From Leptothermofonsia sp049200465 (GTDB lineage Bacteria; Cyanobacteriota; Cyanobacteriia; Leptolyngbyales; Leptolyngbyaceae), in contig NZ_CP120836.1 in the NCBI RefSeq assembly GCF_049200465.1, forward strand, positions 1,488,001 through 1,552,000: a DNA stretch of 64,000 nucleotides, read 5' to 3'. Shown in pieces: positions 52,921 to 61,723 of this stretch. Each line of letters opens with the position of its first letter. Within the stretch, counting starts at the first letter, position 1. The notes below the pieces were generated by a model, which saw only the letters and a program-made list of their open reading frames with translations, did no database searches and was not told the origin of the DNA. The position numbers and the translations under genes are program-made.

Positions 52921-54438
52921 ATGCTTTTTAACTCCTTTACATTCATCTTTCTATTTCTACCAGTTACACTTCTAATCTTTTTTCTATTAAATAGGAATGA
53001 AAATCATCGAATAGCGGTTATCTGGCTGATTCTTGCATCCCTTATTTTCTATGGTTGGTGGCAGCCTTATTACATAGGATTACTGCTGGTTTCCACTGGA
53101 TTTAACTATATAACCGGACTGATCATTGGCCGTCGTTATCAAAATAAACTGGTCACTCCAAGGCGTATGCTCCTTTTGGGAGTGGCAGTAAATTTACTAC
53201 TACTAGCCTACTTCAAATACATTGATTTTCTAATCTCAAGTGTCAATTCTATATTCGACACATCTTTCAATCTACAAAACATTATTTTGCCAATTGCTAT
53301 TTCATTTTTCACGTTTAACCAGATTGCCTATCTGGTTGACACCTATAAGGAAGAAACTCAAGAATCTAATTTCTTAAATTACTGCCTGTTTGTTGTCTTT
53401 TTTCCGTATCTTATTTCAGGTCCAATTGTTCATCATAAGGAAATTGCTACCCAGTTCAATCAGCCCATAGCTTACCGATTAAATCACGAAAATCTGGCTG
53501 TCGGATTCACAATCTTCGCTCTCGGTTTATTCAAAAAGGTTGTTTTCGCTGATAGCATTGCGCTGACAGCAAATCCTATTTTTCATGCGGTGGCCCAAGG
53601 AGTCCCTTTAACGTTCTTTGAAGCATGGACTGGTGCCCTGGCCTATTCCTTCCAACTTTATTTTGATTTTTCAGGCTACTCTGATATGGCGATCGGAGTC
53701 GCTCGTATGTTTGGAATTAAACTACCTTTGAACTTCGATTCTCCCTATAAGTCGGTCAATATTATTGATTTTTGGCGACGCTGGCATATCACGCTTTCTC
53801 TCTTTTTAAGAGATTACATATACATCCCTTTGGGGGGAAGTCGAAAAGGACAGCTTCGCCGCCACGCCAACTTGATGATCACTATGCTATTGGGCGGACT
53901 ATGGCACGGTGCCGGTTGGACTTTTGTTGTTTGGGGAGGCTTACACGGTCTCTATCTGGTCATCAATCATCAGTGGCACGCCTTGCTCCAATCGCTGGGC
54001 AAAAATCCCAAGGCTACAAATTGGTTTACCTACAGCCTTGGATGTTTAGTAACTTTCGTGGCAGTGGTTGTGGCCTGGGTTTTTTTCCGGGCCGATAATA
54101 TAGAAACCGCGATCGCGATGCTGAAAGCAATGACCGGCACAAATGGGGTTCCCCTGACCTCACCTTTCACCATCGTACCCACCGCCTATAAAGAGTTGTT
54201 GTTTTTGCTAACTTTTGTTTGGCTGATGCCAAACACCCAGCAGTGGATGCAGCAGTTTAATCCAGCTTTAGATTCATCTTCGACTCAAAAGCTTTCGAAT
54301 TGGCAGGCCTATCTCTGGAAACGGGTGCAGTGGCAACCAAATTTAATGTGTGGTTTCCTGGTTGGTACCTTGTTGTTCATCTACTTGAAGACAACACTGG
54401 CTGCACCTCCCAGCAGCTTTCTCTACTTTAACTTCTAA
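52921..54438 (+). CDS. MBOAT-family O-acyltransferase (AlgI-like), 505 aa
   Basis: Polytopic membrane acyltransferase. Signature regions: FNQIAYLVDTYK, AYSFQLYFDFSGYSDMAIGVARMFG, FWRRWHITLSLFLRDYIYIPLGGSRKG, and MLLGGLWHGAGWTFVVWGGLHGLYL with the catalytic His. AlgI-type proteins acetylate extracellular polysaccharides such as alginate, working with an SGNH-type partner, and such a gene follows 10 bp downstream. The ATG at 52921 follows GAGGAAGCTAAATTA; an open frame extends upstream into a family B element but is not the native start. Confidence 0.92.
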   Translation: MLFNSFTFIFLFLPVTLLIFFLLNRNENHRIAVIWLILASLIFYGWWQPYYIGLLLVSTGFNYITGLIIGRRYQNKLVTPRRMLLLGVAVNLLLLAYFKYIDFLISSVNSIFDTSFNLQNIILPIAISFFTFNQIAYLVDTYKEETQESNFLNYCLFVVFFPYLISGPIVHHKEIATQFNQPIAYRLNHENLAVGFTIFALGLFKKVVFADSIALTANPIFHAVAQGVPLTFFEAWTGALAYSFQLYFDFSGYSDMAIGVARMFGIKLPLNFDSPYKSVNIIDFWRRWHITLSLFLRDYIYIPLGGSRKGQLRRHANLMITMLLGGLWHGAGWTFVVWGGLHGLYLVINHQWHALLQSLGKNPKATNWFTYSLGCLVTFVAVVVAWVFFRADNIETAIAMLKAMTGTNGVPLTSPFTIVPTAYKELLFLLTFVWLMPNTQQWMQQFNPALDSSSTQKLSNWQAYLWKRVQWQPNLMCGFLVGTLLFIYLKTTLAAPPSSFLYFNF

Positions 54439-54448
54439 AATCTTTAAG

Positions 54449-55477
54449 ATGAAGTATTCAAGATACTACAAATCATTAGTGGGCGGCTTTTTAACTAGCT
54501 GCCTGGCTTTTTTGCTCCTTACTGCCTGGCAGACAGGAGCCCCAACCAGGCAGTCTCGCTGGATTTATGAGTCTTACCAGTTCAAGTCAAACCTGGTTAA
54601 CTCTGTCAAATCGCCTAAACTACTCGTTATTTCTGGTTCGAATTCGCTGCTAGGAATTAGTTGTGAAATGATTCAAGAAAAAACAAAGCTTTCTTGCGTC
54701 AATGCAGCAATTAACGCGGGGCTCGGAGTTAATTATATTCTTCATTATGCTCGCTCTTTTGCCAGACCTGGAGACATCATTCTTTTGCCTCTTGAATATG
54801 AGTTTTATCAGTCCGATGGTGCGCTTGACAGCGTATTAATTGATTATGTGTTTGCTCGTGATCCTCAATATTTGCAATCTATCGACTTCCAGACCCAACT
54901 TCGTTTTATTGAGGGGCTCAGTTTCAAACGTTTAATGACGGGAATTAGCAGTCGGTTAGCATCATCGAAAGCTTTAGCTTCTTCTAATCCGCCAGGCATC
55001 CAGCCTGATAACGCTCGGTCTAGTGTGATGAATAGTTACGGAGACAGAATTGATAACCTTGAGGCCAGGATTACTCCAGAACTGCGTAGAAAAATTGATG
55101 CTACTCAACCGATGAAGGTTAACTCAGACATGTCAACAAATATGTCTGGATTTCAAGCGATCGCCAAATTTGCAGACTGGTGCAAAAAGAATAACGTTCG
55201 GTTGCTTGCTACCTGGCCAAATACAATTTGGTTTAAAGATTATGAGGGAGCCATTTACCAGGTTTTTTTCCAGAAAATAGAAAACTTTTACCGTTCAATT
55301 AATGTCCCTGTTATTGGGAAATATCGAGATTCAATGTATGAAAAGTCTTTATTCTACGATACCAACTACCACTTGAATGATCGAGGAGTTCGTCATCGAA
55401 CTCAGCAATTGATTGAGGTCCTTCAGCCCTATCTAGCCAATCCGTCTCAACGTCGAAATTTCAAGATTAATTCCTGA
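54449..55477 (+). CDS. SGNH-hydrolase-like partner of the MBOAT protein, 342 aa
   Basis: One N-terminal membrane segment (LVGGFLTSCLAFLLLTAW) anchors a periplasmic domain. LLVISGSNSLLGISCEMIQ supplies a Ser in the place of the SGNH nucleophile, NAAINAGLGVNYILHYARSF matches block II (Gly), and DTNYHLNDRGV gives an Asp/His pair near the C-terminus as in block V. With the MBOAT gene 10 bp upstream, it is likely the enzyme that passes acetyl from the membrane acyltransferase to the glycan, as AlgX/AlgJ do. The family link rests on these short motifs. Confidence 0.72.
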   Translation: MKYSRYYKSLVGGFLTSCLAFLLLTAWQTGAPTRQSRWIYESYQFKSNLVNSVKSPKLLVISGSNSLLGISCEMIQEKTKLSCVNAAINAGLGVNYILHYARSFARPGDIILLPLEYEFYQSDGALDSVLIDYVFARDPQYLQSIDFQTQLRFIEGLSFKRLMTGISSRLASSKALASSNPPGIQPDNARSSVMNSYGDRIDNLEARITPELRRKIDATQPMKVNSDMSTNMSGFQAIAKFADWCKKNNVRLLATWPNTIWFKDYEGAIYQVFFQKIENFYRSINVPVIGKYRDSMYEKSLFYDTNYHLNDRGVRHRTQQLIEVLQPYLANPSQRRNFKINS

Positions 55478-55499
55478 ATCCCAAACAAGGATAGATCGA

Positions 55500-56672
55500 A
55501 TGCGCATCTTGAGCATACACAATCGTTACCAGATTCGCGGTGGAGAAGATGAGTCCCGTGAGTCTGAAGAACTTCTTCTAAGAGAGATGGGTCATGAGGT
55601 GGATGTGTATGAAGAGAGCAACGATTGCCTCGCATCAATGAGCTCTATCCAGGTTGCAACGCGAACGATCTGGTCCAGAGAGGCATATAATATCGTCCAG
55701 CAACATCTCAGAAAAGCAGCCCATGAAGTTGTCCATGTGCAGAATTTCTTCCCTTTGATTTCCCCTTCCGTCTATTACGCGGCAAAGAGCAAAGGCGTTC
55801 CAGTCGTTCAAACTCTCAGAAACTATCGGCTTCTATGCCCGAATGCATTGTTTTTCCGTAGTGGGGAAGTGTGTGAAGATTGCCTGGGCAAATTCGTTCC
55901 CTTTCCGGGAGTCTTGCACGGATGTTACCGAGAAAGCCGGATCGCCAGTGCAGGCACGGCTGCCATGATGATGGTGCACCGCACTTTGCGGACCTGGACG
56001 GAAATGGTCGATGTTTATATTGCTCTCACTGAGTTTGCCCGCAAAAAGTTTATTCAGGGAGGGCTACCCCCCAAAAAGATTATTGTGAAGCCCAATTTTG
56101 TTCATCCTGACCCTGTTGCTGGAGGAGGAAAGGGAGGGTATGCCATTTATGTAGGCCGTCTTTCCGTTGAAAAGGGGTTAGATACCCTATTGGAAGCCTG
56201 GGAACTTTTGAGCACTCCGCTACCATTAAAGATCGTGGGTGATGGTCCCCTGGCCGATCAGGTTGCCAAAGCTGCAAATCGATACCCTCATATCGAATGG
56301 TTAGGGCGAAGACCTGTAAAGGAAGTCTATGAAGCAATTGGGGAGGCAATGTTTTTGATCTTTCCCTCGAAATGGTACGAAACCTTTGGTCGTGTCGCTG
56401 TTGAAGCCTTTGCTAAAGGCACACCTGTACTTGCCGCTAAGATTGGCGCGATCGCCGAACTCGTAGATCACAACCGCACAGGTTTTCACTTTTGTCCGGG
56501 GGATCCGGCGGATCTAGCTACCAACGTTGAGTGGATCTTAGCTCACCCAACCCAACTTGCCCAGATGCGCCAGGAAGCCCGCCTAGAGTTTGAAACCCGT
56601 TACACTGCAAAACAGAACTATCAAAAGCTTATGGAGATTTATGAGGTAGCCCAAAGCTGCAAAAATATATAG
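55500..56672 (+). CDS. GT4-type glycosyltransferase, 390 aa
   Basis: Opening MRILSIHNRYQIRGGEDESR; HVQNFFPLISPSVYYAAK; a cysteine pair near VCEDCLGKFVPF typical of one GT4 subgroup; donor motifs YAIYVGRLSVEKGLDTLLEA, LKIVGDGPLADQVAKAA and FPSKWYETFGRVAVEAFAKG. Its TAG stop (56670-56672) is part of the TATAGCG end of family D copy 3, so the C-terminus may have been trimmed by that element. Third gene of the MBOAT operon. Confidence 0.9.
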   Translation: MRILSIHNRYQIRGGEDESRESEELLLREMGHEVDVYEESNDCLASMSSIQVATRTIWSREAYNIVQQHLRKAAHEVVHVQNFFPLISPSVYYAAKSKGVPVVQTLRNYRLLCPNALFFRSGEVCEDCLGKFVPFPGVLHGCYRESRIASAGTAAMMMVHRTLRTWTEMVDVYIALTEFARKKFIQGGLPPKKIIVKPNFVHPDPVAGGGKGGYAIYVGRLSVEKGLDTLLEAWELLSTPLPLKIVGDGPLADQVAKAANRYPHIEWLGRRPVKEVYEAIGEAMFLIFPSKWYETFGRVAVEAFAKGTPVLAAKIGAIAELVDHNRTGFHFCPGDPADLATNVEWILAHPTQLAQMRQEARLEFETRYTAKQNYQKLMEIYEVAQSCKNI

Positions 56673-56754
56673 CGATTCTATTTGGATTGTGAGAAGAAGT
56701 TCCTGCGGAACTTCTTCTCACAAAACCTCTCCATTTCACAACTGATTTAGGACT
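56668..56754 (+). repeat. Family D hairpin repeat, copy 3
   Basis: TATAGCGATTCTATTTGG, a GAAGTTCCTGCGGAACTTC hairpin, then CTGATTTAGGACT. It begins inside the stop codon of the glycosyltransferase gene and could form its transcript end. A family B element follows six bases later. Confidence 0.78.
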
Positions 56755-56994
56755 ACATAAGTAGGTGGTCATAATTAATTGGTAAAGGGGGGAGTGGGGG
56801 CTGCGCCCCCAGGCAGGGAGTTTCACCCCCTCCACCCCCGAAATTATCCTTAATTTAATTACGCCTAGCTACTTACAGAACCATAACAGCCGTAAACTAC
56901 CTTTGCACCCAATGACTCTAAAGTTCAAATTCAGCGTTTATGAAATGTGCTAACTGCACTTCAATAATAGGAAGGAATTAGTGGAGTTTGAAGA
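56673..56994. other. Repeat-filled gap before the polymerase gene
   Basis: It is filled by family D copy 3 and family B copy 6. The last 120 bp (56876-56994) hold the start region of the Wzy-like gene with the AAGAATGAG start context. Nothing else recognised. Confidence 0.5.
56760..56873 (-). mobile_element. Family B miniature element, copy 6 (114 bp)
   Basis: Reverse orientation: AGTAGGTGG at the left end, CTAGCTACT at the right, TA at 56758-56759 and 56874-56875. Its hairpin is the usual GGGGGCTGCGCCCCC. Confidence 0.87.
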
Positions 56995-58318
56995 ATGAGT
57001 GTAGGAGCACTACCCGAAAAGACAAAAGAGCCAATTCTTAAAAGCTCAACTCTGGTCATGTGGGCATTTGTCACTGCCTTCTTTTCCCGCATTCTTGACT
57101 CTGTTGGGTTACCTTCTGCTGTCAACTTCTTACACTTTGCCACTATTCCTTTCGTGTTTGGTGTCGCTCTGCTCAAGGCTCGCCCCAAAGATTCGGCCCA
57201 GATCAAGGGGGTTTATCAAATTTTGACAGGGCTTTTCATTCTTTTAATTGTAACCACTGCAAGCGGGCTTCTAAACAATGCGGGACTGATCAATGTTGTT
57301 TTACAGTACCTGTTGTTAGCTGAGCCATTTATGTTGCTACTGGCACTGGTTACGATTCCAATGGCTGCTACCAGTGTTGAAAGCTCTAGAACCTGGATCA
57401 TCCGATTTGGTATCCTCAATACTGCTTTGGCTTGGATCCAGCGGTTTGTCTTACGTCTGCATCTGAGGCGGGGAGCCGAAGATAATATCAAAGGAGTTTT
57501 TATTGGGCAAAAAGCTGGACATGTAGTGGGGGGAGCAGTAGCGCTAACCTTTGGAGCTTATTTTCTGGTCGCTGCCAAAGATAAGCCGCTGTGGATGCGT
57601 ATTGCTGTGGCCGTAGCAACCTTTGTCCATATGATGATTGCGGATGCAAAGCAGGTTATGGCTGTTTTTGCAGCAGCTTTTGTTCTGCTGCTGTTTACTA
57701 AGCTGAAGGATCCAGCCCAGGCCATTAAATATTTAATTATTGTGGCAATTGTGATTTATGGCTCCGTCTGGACTTTCTTCAATGTATTTACAACCTGGTC
57801 AGAAGACCTCGCTTTGACAGCAGAAGGTATGAAACTCAAATGGGTTGGCTTTCCGATCATTATCTCCTACTTCCACTCTCCACTAAATTGGTGGTTGGGC
57901 CTGGGGCCGGGTCACACCATTGGCAGATTGGGCGGGTGGATGATTCCTTCCTATAAAGATCTGTTGGAACCGCTTGGAGTGACTACTTCACCGGCCAGCC
58001 AGGCTGTTTGGAATGCTGTTGCATCCAGCTACTTTGGTGATAAATCGAGTATGTTTTCCCCCCTTGTTTAGTTGGGCCGGTTTTTGGGGGGACTTAGGGA
58101 TTTTAGGAGTTATGGCTTATCTTTATCTTGGTTTTTTGGTATGGCGCTGGTTTGCAGTTGATGATCTTTGTAAATACCTTTTACTTACACTCTTTGTCTT
58201 TGGTTGGATTTTTGCACAACTTGAAGAACCGGGTCATATGCTTTTTGTGGCTTATATGATTGGTCTTCGCTGGCAAGAAAATCACAGTCGAAAGTTTCAA
58301 TCGGAATTAAGTAGGTAG
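56995..58318 (+). pseudogene. O-antigen polymerase/ligase-like (Wzy-type) membrane protein, frameshifted
   Basis: The first frame from ATG 56995 encodes about eleven membrane segments and ends prematurely at TAG 58069-58071. Removing one C from the C6 run at 58058-58063 joins SSYFGDKSSMFSPLFSWAGF and continues WGDLGILGVMAYLYLGFLVW to the end at 58318, giving about 440 residues, normal for a Wzy/WaaL-like protein. LNWWLGLGPGHTIGRLGGW is in the expected large periplasmic loop. Polymerases of this type join repeat units on the outer side of the membrane. The final TAG comes from family B copy 7. The frameshift might be an error, a phase-variable tract, or real loss. Confidence 0.72.
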
Positions 58319-58390
58319 CCATCATTAATTGTAAAGGGGGAGTGGGGGTTCCACCCCCTCCACCCCCCGAAATTATCCTTAATTTGTTTG
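58310..58390 (-). mobile_element. Family B element, truncated copy 7
   Basis: AGTAGGTAGCC follows TA (58308-58309); the GC-rich stem is shortened, and homology stops around CTTAATTTG (58387), so the far end is lost. The TAG in AGTAGGTAG ends the polymerase reading frame. Confidence 0.78.
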
Positions 58391-58433
58391 AAATTGTTTG
58401 AAATACGGATATTTCGGTTAAGAATGATTCAGC

Positions 58434-58769
58434 CTAGGCTTTGGCAAAGGCGATCGCAGAAATTCCACTCAACATCAAACCGAGCCCTAACCAGTGGATA
58501 GAGGAAACCTTTTCTCGAAGAAGAACAGCCCCTGTTAACGTGGTTGCAACTACAGTCAGTCCAATAACCACTGGATAAGCAACAGATAAGTTCAACTTTC
58601 CCAATACCAGGATGTAGAAGACAGTACTGAGACCATAAGCTACCAGTCCACTGAGAATAAAAAGGTTCAGTGGATTTTGTCCAGAACCTAGCTTCAATAG
58701 CATCTGAGCCAGGGTGTTCAAACCAACTGTCACCAGGATCAAGATCAGGAAAAATAAACGACCTAGCAT
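58434..58769 (-). CDS. Small SMR/EamA-like membrane transporter, about 111 aa
   Basis: Four helices with LFFLILILVTVGLNTLAQMLLKLG, LSGLVAYGLSTVFYILVLGKLNLSVAYPVVIGL and LLREKVSSIHWLGLGLMLSGISAIAF. The AYPVVIG and final REKVS...GL-x-LSGI motifs are those of small multidrug-resistance proteins and ArnE/ArnF-type lipid-sugar flippases. ATG at 58769 is preferred over a TTG at 58787 that overlaps the preceding stop. In this context a lipid-linked sugar flippase is a reasonable idea, not proven. Confidence 0.8.
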   Translation of the reverse strand: MLGRLFFLILILVTVGLNTLAQMLLKLGSGQNPLNLFILSGLVAYGLSTVFYILVLGKLNLSVAYPVVIGLTVVATTLTGAVLLREKVSSIHWLGLGLMLSGISAIAFAKA

Positions 58770-58783
58770 TCCAAATGGGTACC

Positions 58784-59359
58784 TCAATAGGGTTCACAGT
58801 TCCAAAGCTCAAGATGGGCAGGGTAGGGAGTCTGCACACGCTTACCCAGTAGCTTTTCCCACCAGCGAAAAGGATGGGGTAGAGTTGCTACTTGAATACT
58901 GGGACATCCTACCAGGAAAGCTCCCAATATATCAGTATGGCGGCTATCTCCAATCACAATAACCTGTGACGGTTGTAGTTGCATGGCTTTCAACGCCTTG
59001 TTGAAAGCCATGGGTAGCGGTTTTCTGGCGGGACTCAATGCTGGAATTCCGAGCCGATGAGACCAGAACTCAACCCGATAACGCCGCTTACCATTAGAGA
59101 GGATAAAGAATTTGAATCCAACTTGTTTTGCTTGTTGAATCCAGGCTTCAGCACCAGGGGACAGGTAGCGATCATCCTCCGAAACAATAGTATTATCTAA
59201 ATCAAGGATTACACCTTTGATTCCTCTATATTTCAGGGAAGCAAGGCTAATTGTTGCAAGATTGTCTGCCTGTTGGAAAGAACGCCAAGACTGAAAGGAA
59301 GCAGAATAAAGGTTTGGCAGACGTTTGAGCAGAGTTAGAAACGCTGTAAGAAACGACAC
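58784..59359 (-). CDS. YqeG-type HAD-IIIA phosphatase, 191 aa
   Basis: HAD motif I GVILDLDNTIVSED (nucleophile and acid Asp), motif II FFILSNGKRR, the conserved Lys in ALSPARKPLPMAF, and motif IV VIVIGDSRHTDILGAFLVGC. YqeG/GEP4-family enzymes include phosphatidylglycerophosphate phosphatases, which suits a cyanobacterium with its need for phosphatidylglycerol. The gene lies 39 bp after the phosphoribosyltransferase and directly before the SMR-like gene, so an alternative role on a prenyl-linked phosphosugar is possible. Confidence 0.85.
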   Translation of the reverse strand: MSFLTAFLTLLKRLPNLYSASFQSWRSFQQADNLATISLASLKYRGIKGVILDLDNTIVSEDDRYLSPGAEAWIQQAKQVGFKFFILSNGKRRYRVEFWSHRLGIPALSPARKPLPMAFNKALKAMQLQPSQVIVIGDSRHTDILGAFLVGCPSIQVATLPHPFRWWEKLLGKRVQTPYPAHLELWNCEPY

Positions 59360-59398
59360 GTTATATTAGAACCAAGATGACGACAGCAAAAGTATTCG

Positions 59399-60397
59399 TC
59401 AAAGAATCCCTTGATGATTCAAGAGTAATATCAAGAACGTGGTGGATAGCCAGGCAATCACTGTCAATAATAAAGGCCGATCTGTCAGCAAAACTTCCTC
59501 AGGGCGTTCGGTCTGTCCACCCTTCTCATTGTCCAGATCACTTCTACGAGCAATTTCTTGCGGATCGCTTAGAAGCTGGTAACGAAAAACACCATACAGG
59601 ACAAAAGGCAGAGTTACCATCATCCAGGGAGTTGAAGCTCCATGCACTTGAGGACCGGAACTCCACAAAGCATAGGTCATGATTGTCCCGGTTGTGACCA
59701 TATTCTCCATTCGGTTTAGTAAGGAGAGTGAATATCGCCGCAGTACTTTCCGAGGTTTTCTGCCTCCTACCTCAACTAAGCGCAATTCTGCTTTCCGTTT
59801 CTCAATACCTAAAAACAGGGCGAGCATAGCTGTACATAGTAGAAACCAGGGAGAAAGAGCAACATTAGCGGCGGCTGCACCACCGTATGCCCGTAGAACG
59901 AAGCCAATGGCAATTGCTACTACATCCAAAATGACTGTGCGCTTCAAACGAAGGTTATAGGCGACCTGTAACAATGCATAGCAGGTAATGGTTGATCCTA
60001 ATCCGAAATCCACTAGCCAACCGATCAAGAAGGAGCCTCCAAGCAGCACAACTGCCATTGCGATCGCTATCGGAATATGAATCAACCCAGCAGCAATGGG
60101 GCGTTTGCATTTCACTGGATGCAGTCGATCAGCTTCTACATCGACAATATCATTGATGATGTAGAAGCCACTAGAGGCGCAACAGAATAATCCAAATGCT
60201 AGAAGAGCTCCTACCAGTGATTCGACATTCAAGCTAAAGGCAAACAGGGGAGCAGCAAAGACAATTAAGTTCTTCGTCCATTGACGAGGGCGTAAAACCC
60301 TAACGTAAGCTTTCCAGTCGCCAGAGCCAGTATTTTGTGCCACAGAAGGTGCTGGCTGAAACGGCTTCAGTTTTTTAGGAACCTTAAGAAATGCCAT
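59399..60397 (-). CDS. UbiA-type polyprenyl-phosphate phosphoribosyltransferase (DPPR synthase-like), about 332 aa
   Basis: Membrane prenyltransferase-fold protein. The first Asp-rich site NDIVDVEADRLHPVKCKRPIA is the DPPR-synthase version of the UbiA motif, preceded by LRPRQWTKNLIVFAAPLFA. The second site region KVLRRYSLSLLNRMENMVTT follows, with about nine helices. In mycobacteria the enzyme adds 5-phosphoribose to decaprenyl phosphate as the first step to a lipid-linked pentofuranose donor. Start ATG 60397 is chosen; an in-frame GTG at 60445 is an alternative. It heads a three-gene run with the HAD and SMR-like genes. Confidence 0.9.
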   Translation of the reverse strand: MAFLKVPKKLKPFQPAPSVAQNTGSGDWKAYVRVLRPRQWTKNLIVFAAPLFAFSLNVESLVGALLAFGLFCCASSGFYIINDIVDVEADRLHPVKCKRPIAAGLIHIPIAIAMAVVLLGGSFLIGWLVDFGLGSTITCYALLQVAYNLRLKRTVILDVVAIAIGFVLRAYGGAAAANVALSPWFLLCTAMLALFLGIEKRKAELRLVEVGGRKPRKVLRRYSLSLLNRMENMVTTGTIMTYALWSSGPQVHGASTPWMMVTLPFVLYGVFRYQLLSDPQEIARRSDLDNEKGGQTERPEEVLLTDRPLLLTVIAWLSTTFLILLLNHQGIL

Positions 60398-60740
60398 TTT
60401 AATCAATACCTTAATAGAGCTTTGGACATCCGGCTCCCTGAACACACCAGATTGAACATGCCTGGTATGTTCAACTCTTAAAAATTCTTGCAGCGTTCTT
60501 CTTGAAGAATCACTAATGAATAACGAAGACCTTTGAATAAACAGCCATTCGAAAGTTTCAACAAAACTCTCAACAAAAATATAAAGGATGTTTACGATAG
60601 GTCGAAAATAATATAGAAGTAATTCATAAAATCTTCATGGCAATAGACAAACTTGATGATAAAGCTTTAAATGCAGACATATTTAACCTGGAGTTATTGG
60701 CTTCTTTGACTAACTCGTATCCAACGAAACAGGAGCATTT
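60398..60740. other. Intergenic region, AT-rich
   Basis: No gene or repeat seen. It should carry the promoter for the phosphoribosyltransferase operon. Many A/T runs; no operator recognised. Confidence 0.4.
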
Positions 60741-61670
60741 CTAAGGATTCAACTTTAGAATTCCACATTTTACTAGAATTAAAAGTTTTCCGTAGAAGTA
60801 GCAGGCTTCATCTGTTTTCCGAGTCAAAATTGAGTGATGGAGTTTAAAGGTACTCTTAATAGTTTCAACCAAAACTCCAATAAAATTAAAGCTTTTACTT
60901 TGTATTTTCATGTAGGCATAGGTAGATCCCTCAAACTTCAATCGTTTATTAAGGAAAGCCTGATTTTGGCGATTTAAGGGGACAGGATGATAAACAACGC
61001 AGCCGGGATTATAAACAATGTCAAATCCATTCTGCTTCAGTCTTGATGAAAATTCGGCATCTTCGCCAAAAATCTGGATTGACCTTCCAATGTTGGCTCC
61101 CAATGTTTCATCAAATCCAGAAAACTTTTCCAACAAAATCCGCCTTACAGCGTAATTTACACTTGCAGGTTCTGCATTGCCAGTATAATGCCCAAAAGTA
61201 TCGCCCTGGTCATAAGCGGGTAATAGATGCCGCCATTTTTTAGGGATATTCCAATTTGGAGATTTCTCCTCATAGACAGGGATAATTTTGCCTCCTAAAA
61301 CACCAATGTTAAAATCTTTTCGTTGAAAACTTTCTTGAATTGTTTGCAGCCATTCAGAGTCAACCCAGGCGTCATCGTCGGTAAAGGCAACGATATCTCC
61401 AGATGCATGTTTCCAGCCAATATTGCGAGAACGGGCCGCTCCTGTGCCCTCATCTTTGAGGTAAATAATCCGCCTATCCTCAATAAAAGGTTTTAGAACA
61501 TCGAAGGTTAGATGGTTTGAACTTTGATCAACGATAATAACCTCAAGAGGCTGAATAGTATTTTCATAGATTTTTGTAATTGCCCTTGCAATCTTTTCAT
61601 GCCTGTTTACTGTAGGAATTACTACAGAAATACTTATAGAACCAGGATTACTCACAATGCTCGACCTCAT
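60741..61670 (-). CDS. GT2-family glycosyltransferase, 309 aa
   Basis: GT-A fold: VVIPTVNRHEKIARAITKIY opening, VIIVDQSS, GTGAARSRNIGWKHASGDIVAFTDDDAWVDSEWL with the metal-binding DDD, and IQIFGEDAEFSSRLKQNGFDIVY for the acceptor-side acidic residue. It inverts configuration and normally uses nucleotide sugars. The last 60 residues have no membrane helix. Separate transcription unit from its neighbours is likely, as gaps of over 50 bp lie either side. Confidence 0.9.
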   Translation of the reverse strand: MRSSIVSNPGSISISVVIPTVNRHEKIARAITKIYENTIQPLEVIIVDQSSNHLTFDVLKPFIEDRRIIYLKDEGTGAARSRNIGWKHASGDIVAFTDDDAWVDSEWLQTIQESFQRKDFNIGVLGGKIIPVYEEKSPNWNIPKKWRHLLPAYDQGDTFGHYTGNAEPASVNYAVRRILLEKFSGFDETLGANIGRSIQIFGEDAEFSSRLKQNGFDIVYNPGCVVYHPVPLNRQNQAFLNKRLKFEGSTYAYMKIQSKSFNFIGVLVETIKSTFKLHHSILTRKTDEACYFYGKLLILVKCGILKLNP

Positions 61671-61723
61671 GAAAGAGCTGGAAAGAGTATAAAAGTTTAT
61701 TCCTGCATTGAAGTGCTTAACTT

